DNA of 64,000 nucleotides from Paenibacillus mesophilus (GCF_005938385.1 NZ_VCRA01000014.1:62001-126000); one strand, 5' to 3'. Numbered from the stretch's first letter, positions 8,246-16,828 are shown. Numbers and translations are program-made. Notes: generated from the sequence alone by a model not told the origin.

Positions 8246-11023
8246 ATGCGAAACCAACGGAAGCGGTATGCGTGGATCCTGATCATCGCAATGATGTTGA
8301 CCGCGCTCGACATAGAGTCATGGAATACAACGGCTGAAGCAAAAGGTGCGGCTGCGGATAAACTATCATATGGCGTGCCGGCTGCGGCGGACGCGACCTG
8401 GATCGTCAAGTGGAAGGGAACTCCCGATCCGGAATTTATCGTTACAAGCATCATTGAACGGGAGTACGACGCATCGAATACGGCAGTCGCTCGTCCGATG
8501 CCTGGTAGAAATTCCGCCGAATGGCTGGCTCAGTGGGAGAACTCTCCGCATGTGCAGTACATCGTTCCGAATAAAGAAGTAAGGATTTCCGCAGCGGCAA
8601 ACGATCCGTTTCTTGATAAACAATCTTACTTGGCGCAAACCCATACGATCGAAGCGTGGAATCAAGTGAACAGGAATGAATCTATCGTGATCGCCGTTGT
8701 CGATACCGGGGTGGATCTGGATCACCCGGATTTGAAAGGAAACCTCGTTCCGGGAATCAATCTCATCCAGCCGAAACTGACGCCGAGAGACGACAACGGA
8801 CATGGCACCAACGTAGCCGGAGTTATCGCCGCGATCGGCAACAACAACAAGGGAGTCGCCGGGATGCTCTGGAAAGCGGGGATCATGCCCATCAAGGCAT
8901 TGGAGCCTAGCGGTCGGGGAGATGAAGACAAGCTCGGTGCGGGAATCCAATATGCCGTCGACAATGGAGCGAAAATCGTCGTACTGTCGGTTGGGTTGCT
9001 TCGTAACGATGCTTATTTGCAGGAAATTGTACAGTATGCGGAAGATCATAACGTACTTCTCATAGCCGCGACCGGAAACGACGAAGGACGCATTATCCGC
9101 TACCCCGCCGCTTATCCGAGCGTACTCGCCGTCGGAGGGATCAGGGAAGATAATACGGTCGAGGAGAGGGCCAATTACGGACCCGATCTCGATTTGGTCG
9201 CTCCTTGGTCGGTGTTTACGACAGCGGTCGGAGGGCAGTATGAGTACCGGGACGGAACGTCGATGGCCGCTCCCCAAGTGGCAGCCGCCGCAGCGATGGT
9301 TTGGGCCAAATACCCCGATATGAAAGTGCACGAGGTGCGAAATTTGCTGCGTCAGACGGCCGACGATATCGCGAAGCCGGGATGGGACGAGTATACGGGG
9401 TACGGGCTGCTGAGAGTCGATCGGGCTTTGAATGAGCCGTATAAAGCGGATATGTACGAGCCGAATGACAGTAGAGCCGACGCGAAGCCCTACTCGAACG
9501 GCCGGATGATTTCCGCGGAATTGACAGGCGGCGCTGATGTAGATTGGTTCCATGTCGATGTGCCCTATGACGGAATGATGACCCTGCAGCTGATGTCGGA
9601 TTGGGCGGCGCCTTCCGCCGTGAAGCTAACGCACGCCGGCGGAGAGGGTGTTTTCGCCCATACGATTACGCCGGGTGTCCCGCTTGAAATCAGGGTGACC
9701 CAAGGAGTCAATCAAATCGCACTGCAGTTTGAAGACGGCAAGGAAGCTACGGCTTGGACGTACCGGCTGTCCAGCTCCTTCTCCATTTACCGCGATCCGT
9801 TCGAGGATAACGACCGGCAGTACAAAGCATACAAGCTGCCTCCCCGCAATCAAATCATTGTAGGAACTTTCGACCATGAAGGCGATGAAGACTGGTACTC
9901 GATGACATTCGAGCAGTCGGGAATCGTTTCAATCAAAGTAACTCCCGATACGAAGCGGATGGATCCCGTACTGACCGTTCAGAAGAAAGGCGAGCGAGCG
10001 ATTACGGTAGATGACAATGACGACGGGGAGCCGGAACTGTATTCGCTCGAAGTGTTTCCGGGTACGTACTATTATAAAGTAGGAAAAATCATTTCCAATC
10101 CGGCAGTAGGGGAGTACGCTCTGGAAATCCGCTACGAGGCCAAGTATATCGATCCTAACGAACCGAATGACCGTTCTTATCAGGCAACCGTTATAAGTCC
10201 CGATACCGTTTACGAGGGCGTGTTCGACCGGTCGGCGGATGTGGACTACTACAAATTTACATTGACGGAACGCAGCCTGGTCTATATGTCACTCACGGAT
10301 ATACCCGGGAACCGGGCAATCAACCTCTCTCTGCAAAACAGTGCGCTCGGTCCGATAACCAAGCAGACGAACGCAGCGGGCAGCGAACGGATCGACCTGT
10401 CCGCTCCGCTGGATCCCGGCACGTATTATATTCGCTTGGGGACAGACGATGCCGTTCCGAACCATATGTATAAGCTGCTGATCCATACGGACGTTCTGAT
10501 CGGTGAGTACGTGGATATAGCCGGACATTGGGCGCAAGCTGCGATAGTCGATCTGGCCGGGATGAAGATCGTGGAAGGCTATGGTACCTATTTATTTCAC
10601 CCGGATCGTACCCTTTCACGTTCCGAAGCGGTTACGTTGATTGTGAAAGCGTTCGGCTACGTTAAAAAAAGGGATGTGGCGTTTCCCGATGTTCCCCCGA
10701 CTCATTGGGCCTACGAACATGTAGCGAAAGCGATGCAAGCCGGTATCGTGCAAGGATATCCGGACGGCCGTTTCAATCCGGAAGGGTCCTTGAGCCGTGT
10801 CGAGATGGCGGTTCTATTCGCCAAGGCAATCGGGCTCGGCGGCAAATTACGCGGAGAAATCCCGTTCGCGGATATCGATTCCACCTACTGGGCGCTGCCC
10901 ATATTGAAACAAATGAAAGCGGAAGGCTGGATTACCGGGTATGACGATGATACGTTTCGTCCCGATTTGCCTACGACGCGTGCGGAATTTGCCGCAATGC
11001 TAAGCCGTATCGTCCACCGGTAG
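8246..11023 (+). CDS. Secreted subtilisin-like serine protease with PPC repeats and three SLH domains
   Basis: 925 residues. The ATG at 8246 follows AAAGAGGA and gives a basic, hydrophobic signal peptide ending near AEAKG; the in-frame ATG at 8156 would bury it. The S8 catalytic triad is visible: Asp153 in AVVDTGVDLDHPDL, His186 in DDNGHGTNVAG and Ser339 in DGTSMAAPQVA, with the oxyanion Asn in AATGNDE near residue 278. Three beta-rich repeats beginning YEPNDS, FEDNDR and NEPNDR (about residues 404-750) look like bacterial pre-peptidase C-terminal domains. Three SLH domains follow (755-925), starting YVDIAGHWA, AFPDVPPTHWA and PFADIDSTYWA. The protein should be exported, anchored to pyruvylated wall polymer and act as a surface protease. 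Its substrate is unknown; S-layer maturation or nutrition are both possible. Confidence 0.93.
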   Translation: MRNQRKRYAWILIIAMMLTALDIESWNTTAEAKGAAADKLSYGVPAAADATWIVKWKGTPDPEFIVTSIIEREYDASNTAVARPMPGRNSAEWLAQWENSPHVQYIVPNKEVRISAAANDPFLDKQSYLAQTHTIEAWNQVNRNESIVIAVVDTGVDLDHPDLKGNLVPGINLIQPKLTPRDDNGHGTNVAGVIAAIGNNNKGVAGMLWKAGIMPIKALEPSGRGDEDKLGAGIQYAVDNGAKIVVLSVGLLRNDAYLQEIVQYAEDHNVLLIAATGNDEGRIIRYPAAYPSVLAVGGIREDNTVEERANYGPDLDLVAPWSVFTTAVGGQYEYRDGTSMAAPQVAAAAAMVWAKYPDMKVHEVRNLLRQTADDIAKPGWDEYTGYGLLRVDRALNEPYKADMYEPNDSRADAKPYSNGRMISAELTGGADVDWFHVDVPYDGMMTLQLMSDWAAPSAVKLTHAGGEGVFAHTITPGVPLEIRVTQGVNQIALQFEDGKEATAWTYRLSSSFSIYRDPFEDNDRQYKAYKLPPRNQIIVGTFDHEGDEDWYSMTFEQSGIVSIKVTPDTKRMDPVLTVQKKGERAITVDDNDDGEPELYSLEVFPGTYYYKVGKIISNPAVGEYALEIRYEAKYIDPNEPNDRSYQATVISPDTVYEGVFDRSADVDYYKFTLTERSLVYMSLTDIPGNRAINLSLQNSALGPITKQTNAAGSERIDLSAPLDPGTYYIRLGTDDAVPNHMYKLLIHTDVLIGEYVDIAGHWAQAAIVDLAGMKIVEGYGTYLFHPDRTLSRSEAVTLIVKAFGYVKKRDVAFPDVPPTHWAYEHVAKAMQAGIVQGYPDGRFNPEGSLSRVEMAVLFAKAIGLGGKLRGEIPFADIDSTYWALPILKQMKAEGWITGYDDDTFRPDLPTTRAEFAAMLSRIVHR

Positions 11024-11044
11024 CCGCCATTGCCAATATGAATA

Positions 11045-11082
11045 GGGTGAATTTACAAAAAGTTGGTCTATAAAATCACCCC
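11045..11082 (+). repeat. Short palindrome, family A copy 1
   Basis: Arms GGGTGAATTTACA and TATAAAATCACCC around an 11-12-base loop; two non-Watson-Crick positions. It sits between the subtilase stop and the ribosome site of the DUF1146 gene. It has no T tract. Confidence 0.8.
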
Positions 11083-11101
11083 AAGGAAAGGAAGACGGAA
11101 G

Positions 11102-11353
11102 ATGGACGTCTCTGACGTACTGGACTATTCGATGGGCATGACGAGCCTCGTCTCGATCACGGTCGCGCTTGTATGCATCGGGTTTTCTTGGTGGGCTTTG
11201 CAGCAGTTCCGATTCGATTTGTTCCTGAAGCAGCCGAAGAGTGCGCCGGCCAAAATGCTGCAAGTGCTGTTGTCGATAGCGCTCGGCTACGAGATAGCCC
11301 GGTTCGTGCTCGATTATTTTAATTGGTCGCGTTTGTTGACAGGGATGTTTTAG
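11102..11353 (+). CDS. ywzB: DUF1146 (YwzB-like) small membrane protein
   Basis: 83 residues. The ATG at 11102 is preceded by AAGGAAAGGAAG; a longer in-frame form from 11063 would start inside a palindrome and is rejected. The protein has two transmembrane helices (about residues 12-32 and 55-75) separated by the motif WWALQQFRFDLF, and ends in a short tail NWSRLLTGMF. This matches the DUF1146/YwzB family, which lies upstream of murA in Bacillus and Paenibacillus. Its function is not known. The gene is bracketed by copies of the same palindrome, upstream at 11045 and starting on its own stop codon at 11353. Confidence 0.88.
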   Translation: MDVSDVLDYSMGMTSLVSITVALVCIGFSWWALQQFRFDLFLKQPKSAPAKMLQVLLSIALGYEIARFVLDYFNWSRLLTGMF

Positions 11354-11390
11354 GGTGAATTTACAGCGAAAAAGGTTGTAAAATCACCCC
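11353..11390 (+). repeat. Short palindrome, family A copy 2, overlapping a stop codon
   Basis: Arms GGGTGAATTTACA and TGTAAAATCACCC with one A-A mismatch and a 12-base loop. The first G of the palindrome is the last base of the DUF1146 TAG stop. Followed two bases later by copy 3. Confidence 0.85.
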
Positions 11391-11392
11391 AA

Positions 11393-11430
11393 GGGTGAAT
11401 TTACAGCGAGATAGGTTGTAAATTCACCCC
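11393..11430 (+). repeat. Short palindrome, family A copy 3
   Basis: Perfect 13-bp arms GGGTGAATTTACA and TGTAAATTCACCC around GCGAGATAGGT. It differs from copy 2 by the change that repairs the mismatch, and by changes in the loop. No T tract. Confidence 0.87.
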
Positions 11431-11696
11431 TACGGTCAATTTAGTCGCCTTATGGAATAACATTGTCGGATGTTGTCAACAATGGTAATACACATGATTC
11501 ATGCAGAAGAACTTTTGGAAACCGGATGTGCCACGGCTCCAAAATGGATCGTGGCTACGAAACCTTTAGCTGATGTGTATCGGCGACCACCATTTAACAG
11601 TTGTTAGGCCGATAGTCCGGATGCTAAACTGGACGTTGGGGCTTTCCCATGCTCCCAATGTCGGATACCGCTCAACAAACGCGGAGGGGGAACAAG
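11431..11696 (+). other. Gene-free leader of murA
   Basis: 266 bases without a convincing gene; together with the palindromes the gap is 343 bases. It contains one clear hairpin, GCCACG/CGTGGC at 11530-11555 with an inner TCC/GGA pair, and no T tract. In related genomes a YwmB-family gene usually occupies this place; none is present. No confident promoter was found. Confidence 0.6.
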
Positions 11697-13022
11697 ATGA
11701 GCAAAATAATCGTCCGCGGTGGCAAACGATTGTCGGGAAGGGTCAAAATCAGCGGAGCCAAAAACGCAGTGCTGCCTATCATAGCAGCGTCGCTCTTGGC
11801 TGCGGAAGGGGAAAGCGTCATCCATGACGCGCCTCCTTTGGACGATGTGATGACCATCAGTCACGTATTGAAATCATTGGGCGTGCGCGTCCATTATCAT
11901 AACGAGACGATTCGAGTCAATGCCGAACATATCTCGACCTGCGAAGCCCCGTATGAATGGGTGCGAAAAATGAGAGCTTCCTTTCTCGTCATGGGGCCTC
12001 TGCTCGCCCGCCAAGGTTATTCCCGTATCTCGCTGCCGGGAGGCTGCGCGATCGGTACTCGTCCGATCGACCAGCATTTGAAAGGATTCGAGGCGCTGGG
12101 AGCGGAAATCGACCTCGGACAAGGATATATCGAAGCCCGGGTCAAGGGAAGATTGCAGGGTGCCAAAATTTATTTGGACGTTGCGAGTGTCGGGGCTACC
12201 GAAAACATTATGATGGCCGCGACATTGGCAGACGGAACTACGATTATCGAGAATGCCGCGCGTGAGCCGGAAATCGTCGATTTGGCCAACTATTTGAATG
12301 CAATGGGAGCGCGAATCCGCGGTGCGGGAACGGGCGTCATCCGGATCGACGGGGTCGAGAGGCTGCGAGGTACAGTACATACGGTTATACCGGACCGGAT
12401 CGAAGCGGGAACGTTCATGATCGCAGCGGCCATCTCCGGCAGTACGTTGTATATAGAAGGCGCGATTGCGGACCATCTGAGACCGGTCATATCCAAATTG
12501 CAAGAGATGGGCGTCTCGATCGGGGAAGATGAGAACGGACTGCTAGTCTCGATCGATAAGCCGCTGCGGGCGGTTGACGTGAAGACATTGCCTTACCCTG
12601 GATTTCCGACCGACATGCAGTCCCAAATGATGGCATTGCTAACGGTATCCGACGGGACCGGCATCGTAACGGAAACGGTATTTGAAAACCGCTTCATGCA
12701 CGTGGAGCAGTTCGGCAATATGCAGGCGCAAATCAAGGTTGACGGGCGTACCGCTATCGTAAGCGGCAACTCCAAGCTGCGGGGCGCCAAAGTATGTGCA
12801 ACCGATTTGCGTGCCGGTGCGGCGCTCATCTTGGCCGCGCTCGTCGCTGAAGGTGAGACGGAAATTACCGGCACCCATCATATTGACCGGGGCTATGTAA
12901 ACATTGAACGGAAGCTTCGGGATTTGGGAGCCGACATTCGTCGTGTCGAACCGGCTGACGAAATCGAACCGGTAACGAGCCACGAAATGAAAATTTTTAC
13001 CGTACAGCCTACATGGGCATAG
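11697..13022 (+). CDS. murA: UDP-N-acetylglucosamine 1-carboxyvinyltransferase
   Basis: First committed step of peptidoglycan synthesis: transfers enolpyruvate from PEP to UDP-GlcNAc in the cytoplasm. 441 residues. The ATG follows GCGGAGGGGG with good spacing; the longer form from 11649 has no ribosome site. The PEP/fosfomycin-reactive Cys117 lies in GGCAIGTRPIDQH, and the Lys22-Asn23 pair is in SGAKNAV. An Asp-containing NIGPDR-type loop is present as VIPDRIEAGTF. Its place upstream of spoIID matches murAA of B. subtilis. A strong terminator follows. Confidence 0.97.
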   Translation: MSKIIVRGGKRLSGRVKISGAKNAVLPIIAASLLAAEGESVIHDAPPLDDVMTISHVLKSLGVRVHYHNETIRVNAEHISTCEAPYEWVRKMRASFLVMGPLLARQGYSRISLPGGCAIGTRPIDQHLKGFEALGAEIDLGQGYIEARVKGRLQGAKIYLDVASVGATENIMMAATLADGTTIIENAAREPEIVDLANYLNAMGARIRGAGTGVIRIDGVERLRGTVHTVIPDRIEAGTFMIAAAISGSTLYIEGAIADHLRPVISKLQEMGVSIGEDENGLLVSIDKPLRAVDVKTLPYPGFPTDMQSQMMALLTVSDGTGIVTETVFENRFMHVEQFGNMQAQIKVDGRTAIVSGNSKLRGAKVCATDLRAGAALILAALVAEGETEITGTHHIDRGYVNIERKLRDLGADIRRVEPADEIEPVTSHEMKIFTVQPTWA

Positions 13023-13040
13023 ACGATTGTTGTCGATGAG

Positions 13041-13085
13041 AAGAACCGGAATCACTCCAAGAGTGAAACCGGTTCTTTATTTGTT
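13041..13085 (+). terminator. Intrinsic terminator of murA
   Basis: AAGAACCGG and CCGGTTCTT form the outer 9-bp stem, with CACTC/GAGTG pairing inside, followed by a T-rich stretch (TATTTGTTT). Confidence 0.9.
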
Positions 13086-13196
13086 TATGGCCGCGGAGGG
13101 CTTCGGCAAAGTTCTATCCTCTCTAGTTCTCTCATAAGATTAAGGTAAGATTCGCTAGATACGCAGCAAACGACCCTTACTGAGATGGAGGAACCG

Positions 13197-14231
13197 ATGA
13201 GAAACCGTATCTCCGCACAAGCCTGGATGCCCGCCGCCACCCTTATCGCCGCTTTGCTGATCGTTACACTGCTCATTCCCGGTATTCTAGTAAAGCGGAT
13301 GTCCGGGAGCGACTCGGGCGGAAATGCCGTGCCGGCCGGGAGCGAGCTGCAGCAGCAACCCAAACAGCTGCTCGTTCCTATTTATTTGACCCGCGAGCAG
13401 AGAGTCGATCAAGTGCCGCTCGAAACGTACGTACGTAACGTGCTGGCCGCGGAAATGCCGGCGTTGTTCGAGCTCGAAGCGTTGAAAGCGCAAGCGATCG
13501 CCTCGCGGACTTATATCGTAAAGCGATGGCTGGACGGCGATTCGTCGCAGGTTCCGGTTCAAGGCGCCATAGTTACCGATACGGTGGCGCATCAAGCTTA
13601 TCTCACGGAAGAGCAAATGAAGCGCAATTGGGAGGGGCCTGATTACGCGTCGCGTCTGGACAGGTTGAACCGGGCGGTCAATGAAACCAGAGGCATCGTC
13701 ATTACGTACGGGCATAAACCGATTCAAGCCTCCTTCTTCTCGACAAGCAACGGATATACGGAAAATTCCGAGGAGTATTGGCGCGACCCTATCCCTTATT
13801 TGCGGAGTGTGCCTAGCCCGTGGGACAAGGCACTCTCTCCGAAATATACGGCGACGACGACGATTAGTTTGCAGGAATTCGCCAAACGTCTCGGCATCGA
13901 CTCGGTACCCGCTATCGCGAGGAGCGGGAGTATCAAGGTGTTGTCGACTACGGCGGGCCATCGCATCAAGACGATAACGATAGGAGGAAAGACGTTTACC
14001 GGGCGCGAGGTAAGAGAGAAGCTGGAGCTCAATTCCTCGCAATTTACTTGGAAGATAACCGGATCGTCTATCGAAATTACGACATTCGGATACGGACACG
14101 GAGTAGGAATGAGCCAGTGGGGCGCGAACGGCATGGCGAAGGAAGGAAGAAGCGCGGAGGCGATTCTTAAATACTATTATCAAGGAGTGGAGCTGGAAAA
14201 CGTATCGTCGTTAATCCAGCCGGGGGCTTGA
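13197..14231 (+). CDS. spoIID: Stage II sporulation protein D
   Basis: Membrane-anchored lytic transglycosylase of the engulfment machinery, expressed in the mother cell. 344 residues. Start ATG at 13197 follows GGAGGAACC; the in-frame ATG at 13185 lacks a ribosome site. An N-terminal anchor helix (about residues 12-30) precedes the SpoIID/LytB domain, with the conserved VLAAEMPALFELEALKAQAI segment and SRTYIVKRW, then TSNGYTENSEEYW and the terminal GYGHGVGMSQWGANGMA. Gene order murA-spoIID-spoIIQ supports the call. I could not find a convincing sigma-E promoter in the 110 bases upstream. Confidence 0.95.
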   Translation: MRNRISAQAWMPAATLIAALLIVTLLIPGILVKRMSGSDSGGNAVPAGSELQQQPKQLLVPIYLTREQRVDQVPLETYVRNVLAAEMPALFELEALKAQAIASRTYIVKRWLDGDSSQVPVQGAIVTDTVAHQAYLTEEQMKRNWEGPDYASRLDRLNRAVNETRGIVITYGHKPIQASFFSTSNGYTENSEEYWRDPIPYLRSVPSPWDKALSPKYTATTTISLQEFAKRLGIDSVPAIARSGSIKVLSTTAGHRIKTITIGGKTFTGREVREKLELNSSQFTWKITGSSIEITTFGYGHGVGMSQWGANGMAKEGRSAEAILKYYYQGVELENVSSLIQPGA

Positions 14232-14264
14232 ATCTTTCCGAATGAATTAATTCTATCACCTCAC

Positions 14265-14292
14265 GTATAAAACCTATTGAACTGGCAACAAT
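14265..14292 (+). promoter_or_regulatory. Sigma-F-type forespore promoter of spoIIQ
   Basis: GTATA, a 14-base spacer and GGCAACAAT match the B. subtilis sigma-F pattern (GYWTA, about 15 bases, GGNRANANT). It ends 20 bases before the spoIIQ start, as expected for a forespore engulfment gene. Confidence 0.75.
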
Positions 14293-14312
14293 GGTGACTG
14301 AGGTGATATAAC

Positions 14313-15041
14313 ATGAGTGATCAAAACAAAGAAAAAGAGTTGCAAACCGAAAGTGCTCCAAAATCGACCGATGGAGCCGCAAAATCTTCCGGATGGAAAA
14401 GACTGATGGCCAAAAAATGGGTATTCCCGGCGACTTACATGGCAGCAGCGGCAATTATCTTAACGTTAATGTGGGTCTACACGGATTCGGGCGTGAAGAA
14501 CTTGTCCGAAAACGAGCTGGGCCTCGACGTTGCCAACACGCAATCCGTTACTGACGCCACGAACAAGCCGGGTGCGCTTGCGGTAGCAGCCAATGCCGAA
14601 ACGATGCAATGGCCGGTGAAGGACCGTAACGAAGTCGAAGTGCTGATGCAGTTCTTTGACAGCAAGTCTTCCAATGAAGTTCGTCAAGCCGCTATGATCG
14701 AGTATGGCGACACGCTGACCCCGCACGTAGGAGTCGACTTCGCCCGTCAGGACGACAAACCGTTCGATGTGGTGGCGGCCATGAGCGGAAAAGTGACGAG
14801 AGTGGAGAAAGACCCGATTGTCGGTCAACTGGTGGAGATTACGCATAACGACGGAACCGTAACGATTTATCAAAGCTTGTCCGACGTGAAGGTAGCCAAA
14901 GACGTACAAGTCAAGAAGGGCGACGTCATCGCCGTCTCCGGGCGCAACGAGCTGGAAAAGGATATGGGCATGCACGTTCACTTCGAGGTTCGGCAAAATG
15001 GAGCCCCTGTCAATCCGGAGTCGCTTATCGGCGAGAAATAA
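14313..15041 (+). CDS. spoIIQ: SpoIIQ-like LytM/M23 engulfment protein
   Basis: 242 residues. A basic cytoplasmic tail and one transmembrane helix (about 35-56) precede a spacer and a LytM domain (about 100-235). In B. subtilis SpoIIQ binds mother-cell SpoIIIAH across the intermembrane space during engulfment. The metal-ligand pattern here is complete: His138 and Asp142 in TPHVGVDFA, and His221/His223 in MGMHVHFEV. B. subtilis SpoIIQ has lost the first histidine, so this copy may be an active endopeptidase, more like clostridial forms. The ATG follows GAGGTGATATAAC; a sigma-F-type promoter lies upstream and a terminator downstream. Confidence 0.93.
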   Translation: MSDQNKEKELQTESAPKSTDGAAKSSGWKRLMAKKWVFPATYMAAAAIILTLMWVYTDSGVKNLSENELGLDVANTQSVTDATNKPGALAVAANAETMQWPVKDRNEVEVLMQFFDSKSSNEVRQAAMIEYGDTLTPHVGVDFARQDDKPFDVVAAMSGKVTRVEKDPIVGQLVEITHNDGTVTIYQSLSDVKVAKDVQVKKGDVIAVSGRNELEKDMGMHVHFEVRQNGAPVNPESLIGEK

Positions 15042-15060
15042 GGTACATAACAGGACTGAA

Positions 15061-15087
15061 GCAGAAGGTGCGCCTTCTGCTTTTTTT
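15061..15087 (+). terminator. Intrinsic terminator of spoIIQ
   Basis: GCAGAAGG and CCTTCTGC around TGCG, followed by seven T residues. Confidence 0.92.
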
Positions 15088-15171
15088 GTCGTTTCCATGG
15101 ATAAACGGGCGAATGGATCGCTTTACCGCAAAAATAATTGAACAGGCAAGCTTGTCAGGCTTGGAAACAAA

Positions 15172-15199
15172 GAATATATGGTCCTGCCCCTCATATAAT
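15172..15199 (+). promoter_or_regulatory. Sigma-E-type mother-cell promoter of spoIIID
   Basis: GAATATA and CATATAAT with about 13 bases between them resemble the sigma-E consensus (KMATATT, 14, CATACANT). Position 35 bases before the spoIIID start fits its known sigma-E control in B. subtilis. Confidence 0.72.
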
Positions 15200-15233
15200 G
15201 TACCAAACCAACTCGAGTAGGGAGGCGAGGGGC

Positions 15234-15518
15234 GTGCACGATTACATCAAAGAACGTACAATCAAAATCGGTCGCAGTCTTGTGGAGACCAGGCAAACGG
15301 TGCGCACGATTGCCAAGGAGTTCGGCGTTTCGAAAAGTACGGTCCATAAAGATTTGACGGAAAGGCTGCCCGAGATTAATCCGGAATTGGCGAATCAAGT
15401 GAAGCTGATTTTGGAATATCACAAGTCGATCCGGCATTTAAGAGGAGGAGAAGCTACGAAGGTGAAATACAAGCGTACCCGCCAAAAGCCGGCCGACCAT
15501 CTGGTCACGGTCCGATAA
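15234..15518 (+). CDS. spoIIID: Sporulation transcriptional regulator SpoIIID
   Basis: 94-residue DNA-binding protein that switches mother-cell gene expression from the sigma-E to the sigma-K programme. The GTG start at 15234 is preceded by GGAGGCGAGG and gives the family N-terminus VHDYIKERTIKIG. The helix-turn-helix TVRTIAKEFGVSKSTVHKDL and the tail YHKSIRHLRGGEATKVKYK are nearly identical to the B. subtilis protein. A longer reading from 15138 would cross the promoter and is rejected. The gene precedes mbl as in Bacillus. Confidence 0.97.
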   Translation: MHDYIKERTIKIGRSLVETRQTVRTIAKEFGVSKSTVHKDLTERLPEINPELANQVKLILEYHKSIRHLRGGEATKVKYKRTRQKPADHLVTVR

Positions 15519-15624
15519 CCGGGCGCCCTGCAAGAAAGTAGTCCCGTCCCTCTCTGTGAGGTGTTGCCGCGTTGTTCAATTCGGATTAAACTTTGCGGGA
15601 AACAACGAATGGAAAAGAGGAGTT

Positions 15625-15652
15625 TTGAAAAAACTGTCGAATTAAGTATACT
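15625..15652 (+). promoter_or_regulatory. Candidate sigma-A promoter of mbl
   Basis: TTGAAA, 16-base spacer, TATACT, in the 226-base gap between spoIIID and mbl. It leaves a leader of about 85 bases. Nothing else definite is seen in the gap. Confidence 0.6.
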
Positions 15653-15744
15653 TATGTGTATGTAGGTATCGTACGGAATGCTCGCCAGCGGTGGAAATAT
15701 CGCGTGGCCGCTATGGTTCCGTAATGTTCTCGGGAGGATGCAGG

Positions 15745-16746
15745 ATGTTTAGCAAAGATATCGGAATCGATTTGGGTACGGCCAATGTGTTGATTCATGT
15801 CAAAGGGCGCGGCGTCGTATTGGATGAACCATCCGTCGTGGCGATCGAAAGCGAGACGAAACGGTTGCTCGCCGTCGGCGAGGAGGCCCATCGGATGGTC
15901 GGCCGTACGCCCGGCAATATTGTGGCGATTCGCCCCTTGAAGGACGGAGTCATTGCCGATTTTGAAATTACCGAACTCATGTTGAAGCATTTTATTTTGA
16001 AAATCGGCGGAAAGCGTTGGTTCAGTCATCCTAGAATTCTGATCTGTGCTCCAGCCAACATCACTTCCGTAGAGCAGAAGGCGATTCGCGAGGCTGCCGA
16101 ACGCAGCGGAGCGAGGGAAGTATATTTGGAAGAGGAACCAAAGGCCGCCGCGATCGGGGCTGGAATGGACATATTCCAGCCCAGCGGCAATATGGTTGTC
16201 GATATTGGCGGAGGGACTACGGATGTCGCCGTGTTGTCCATGGGTGACATCGTAACCTCCTCTTCCATTAAAGTTGCGGGGGACAAGTTCGACGCGGCGA
16301 TCATGAAATATATCAAGTCCAAGTACAAGTTGTTGATCGGGGAGCGTACTTCCGAGGATATCAAGCTCAAGATCGGGACCGTATATTCGGATTTGCGTAA
16401 AGAGGAAATGGACATTCGCGGCCGGGATATGGTTTCGGGCCTGCCGCTGACGGTGACCATTCGATCGGACGAAGTGAAGGAAGCGTTATTCGAAAGCGTA
16501 TCTGCGATCGTTTCCGCCGCCAAAGTAGTGCTCGAGCGTACTCCTCCGGAATTGTCGGCCGATATTATCGATCGGGGCGTCATTTTGACCGGGGGCGGGG
16601 CGCTGCTGCACGGCATCGACCAGCTGCTGGCGGACGAGCTGAAGGTACCCGTTCTCATTGCCGACAATCCGATGAGCTGCGTCGTACGAGGGACGGGCAT
16701 CATGCTGGATAACTTGGATAAAGTGTCTAAGAAAAAATTCGGGTAA
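15745..16746 (+). CDS. mbl: MreB-like actin homologue Mbl
   Basis: Actin-like ATPase that organises lateral-wall synthesis under the membrane. 333 residues. The ATG at 15745 follows CGGGAGGATGCAGG and yields MFSKDIGIDLGTANVLIH with the phosphate-1 loop. Phosphate-2 (VVDIGGGTTDVAVLSMG) and the adenosine motif (GVILTGGGALLHG) are clear. The position between spoIIID and flhO is that of mbl rather than mreB. The end runs LDKVSKKKFG. Confidence 0.95.
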   Translation: MFSKDIGIDLGTANVLIHVKGRGVVLDEPSVVAIESETKRLLAVGEEAHRMVGRTPGNIVAIRPLKDGVIADFEITELMLKHFILKIGGKRWFSHPRILICAPANITSVEQKAIREAAERSGAREVYLEEEPKAAAIGAGMDIFQPSGNMVVDIGGGTTDVAVLSMGDIVTSSSIKVAGDKFDAAIMKYIKSKYKLLIGERTSEDIKLKIGTVYSDLRKEEMDIRGRDMVSGLPLTVTIRSDEVKEALFESVSAIVSAAKVVLERTPPELSADIIDRGVILTGGGALLHGIDQLLADELKVPVLIADNPMSCVVRGTGIMLDNLDKVSKKKFG

Positions 16747-16757
16747 TTTTCCGATAC
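16731..16757 (+). promoter_or_regulatory. Candidate sigma-D promoter of flhO-flhP
   Basis: GAAA, 15 bases, TCCGATAC, spanning the mbl stop codon. It resembles TAAA-N15-GCCGATAA and shares the TCCGAT core with the flgM and flaG promoters in this window. The -35 differs by one base from TAAA. Confidence 0.48.
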
Positions 16758-16828
16758 ATATAGTATGGAAAGCTCAGCTTATGCTTACGAAGTAACTTTC
16801 CTTGCGAAAAGTTTTCAGGAGGTCCCCC

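Noticed and set aside
11045..11430. Palindromes as intrinsic terminators
   Set aside because: Good stems but no T tract; copy 1 lies between a stop and the next ribosome site, where it would hinder rather than end transcription.
11573..11827. Small open frame in the murA leader
   Set aside because: Overlaps the murA start out of frame, with no ribosome site and a composition unlike coding sequence here.
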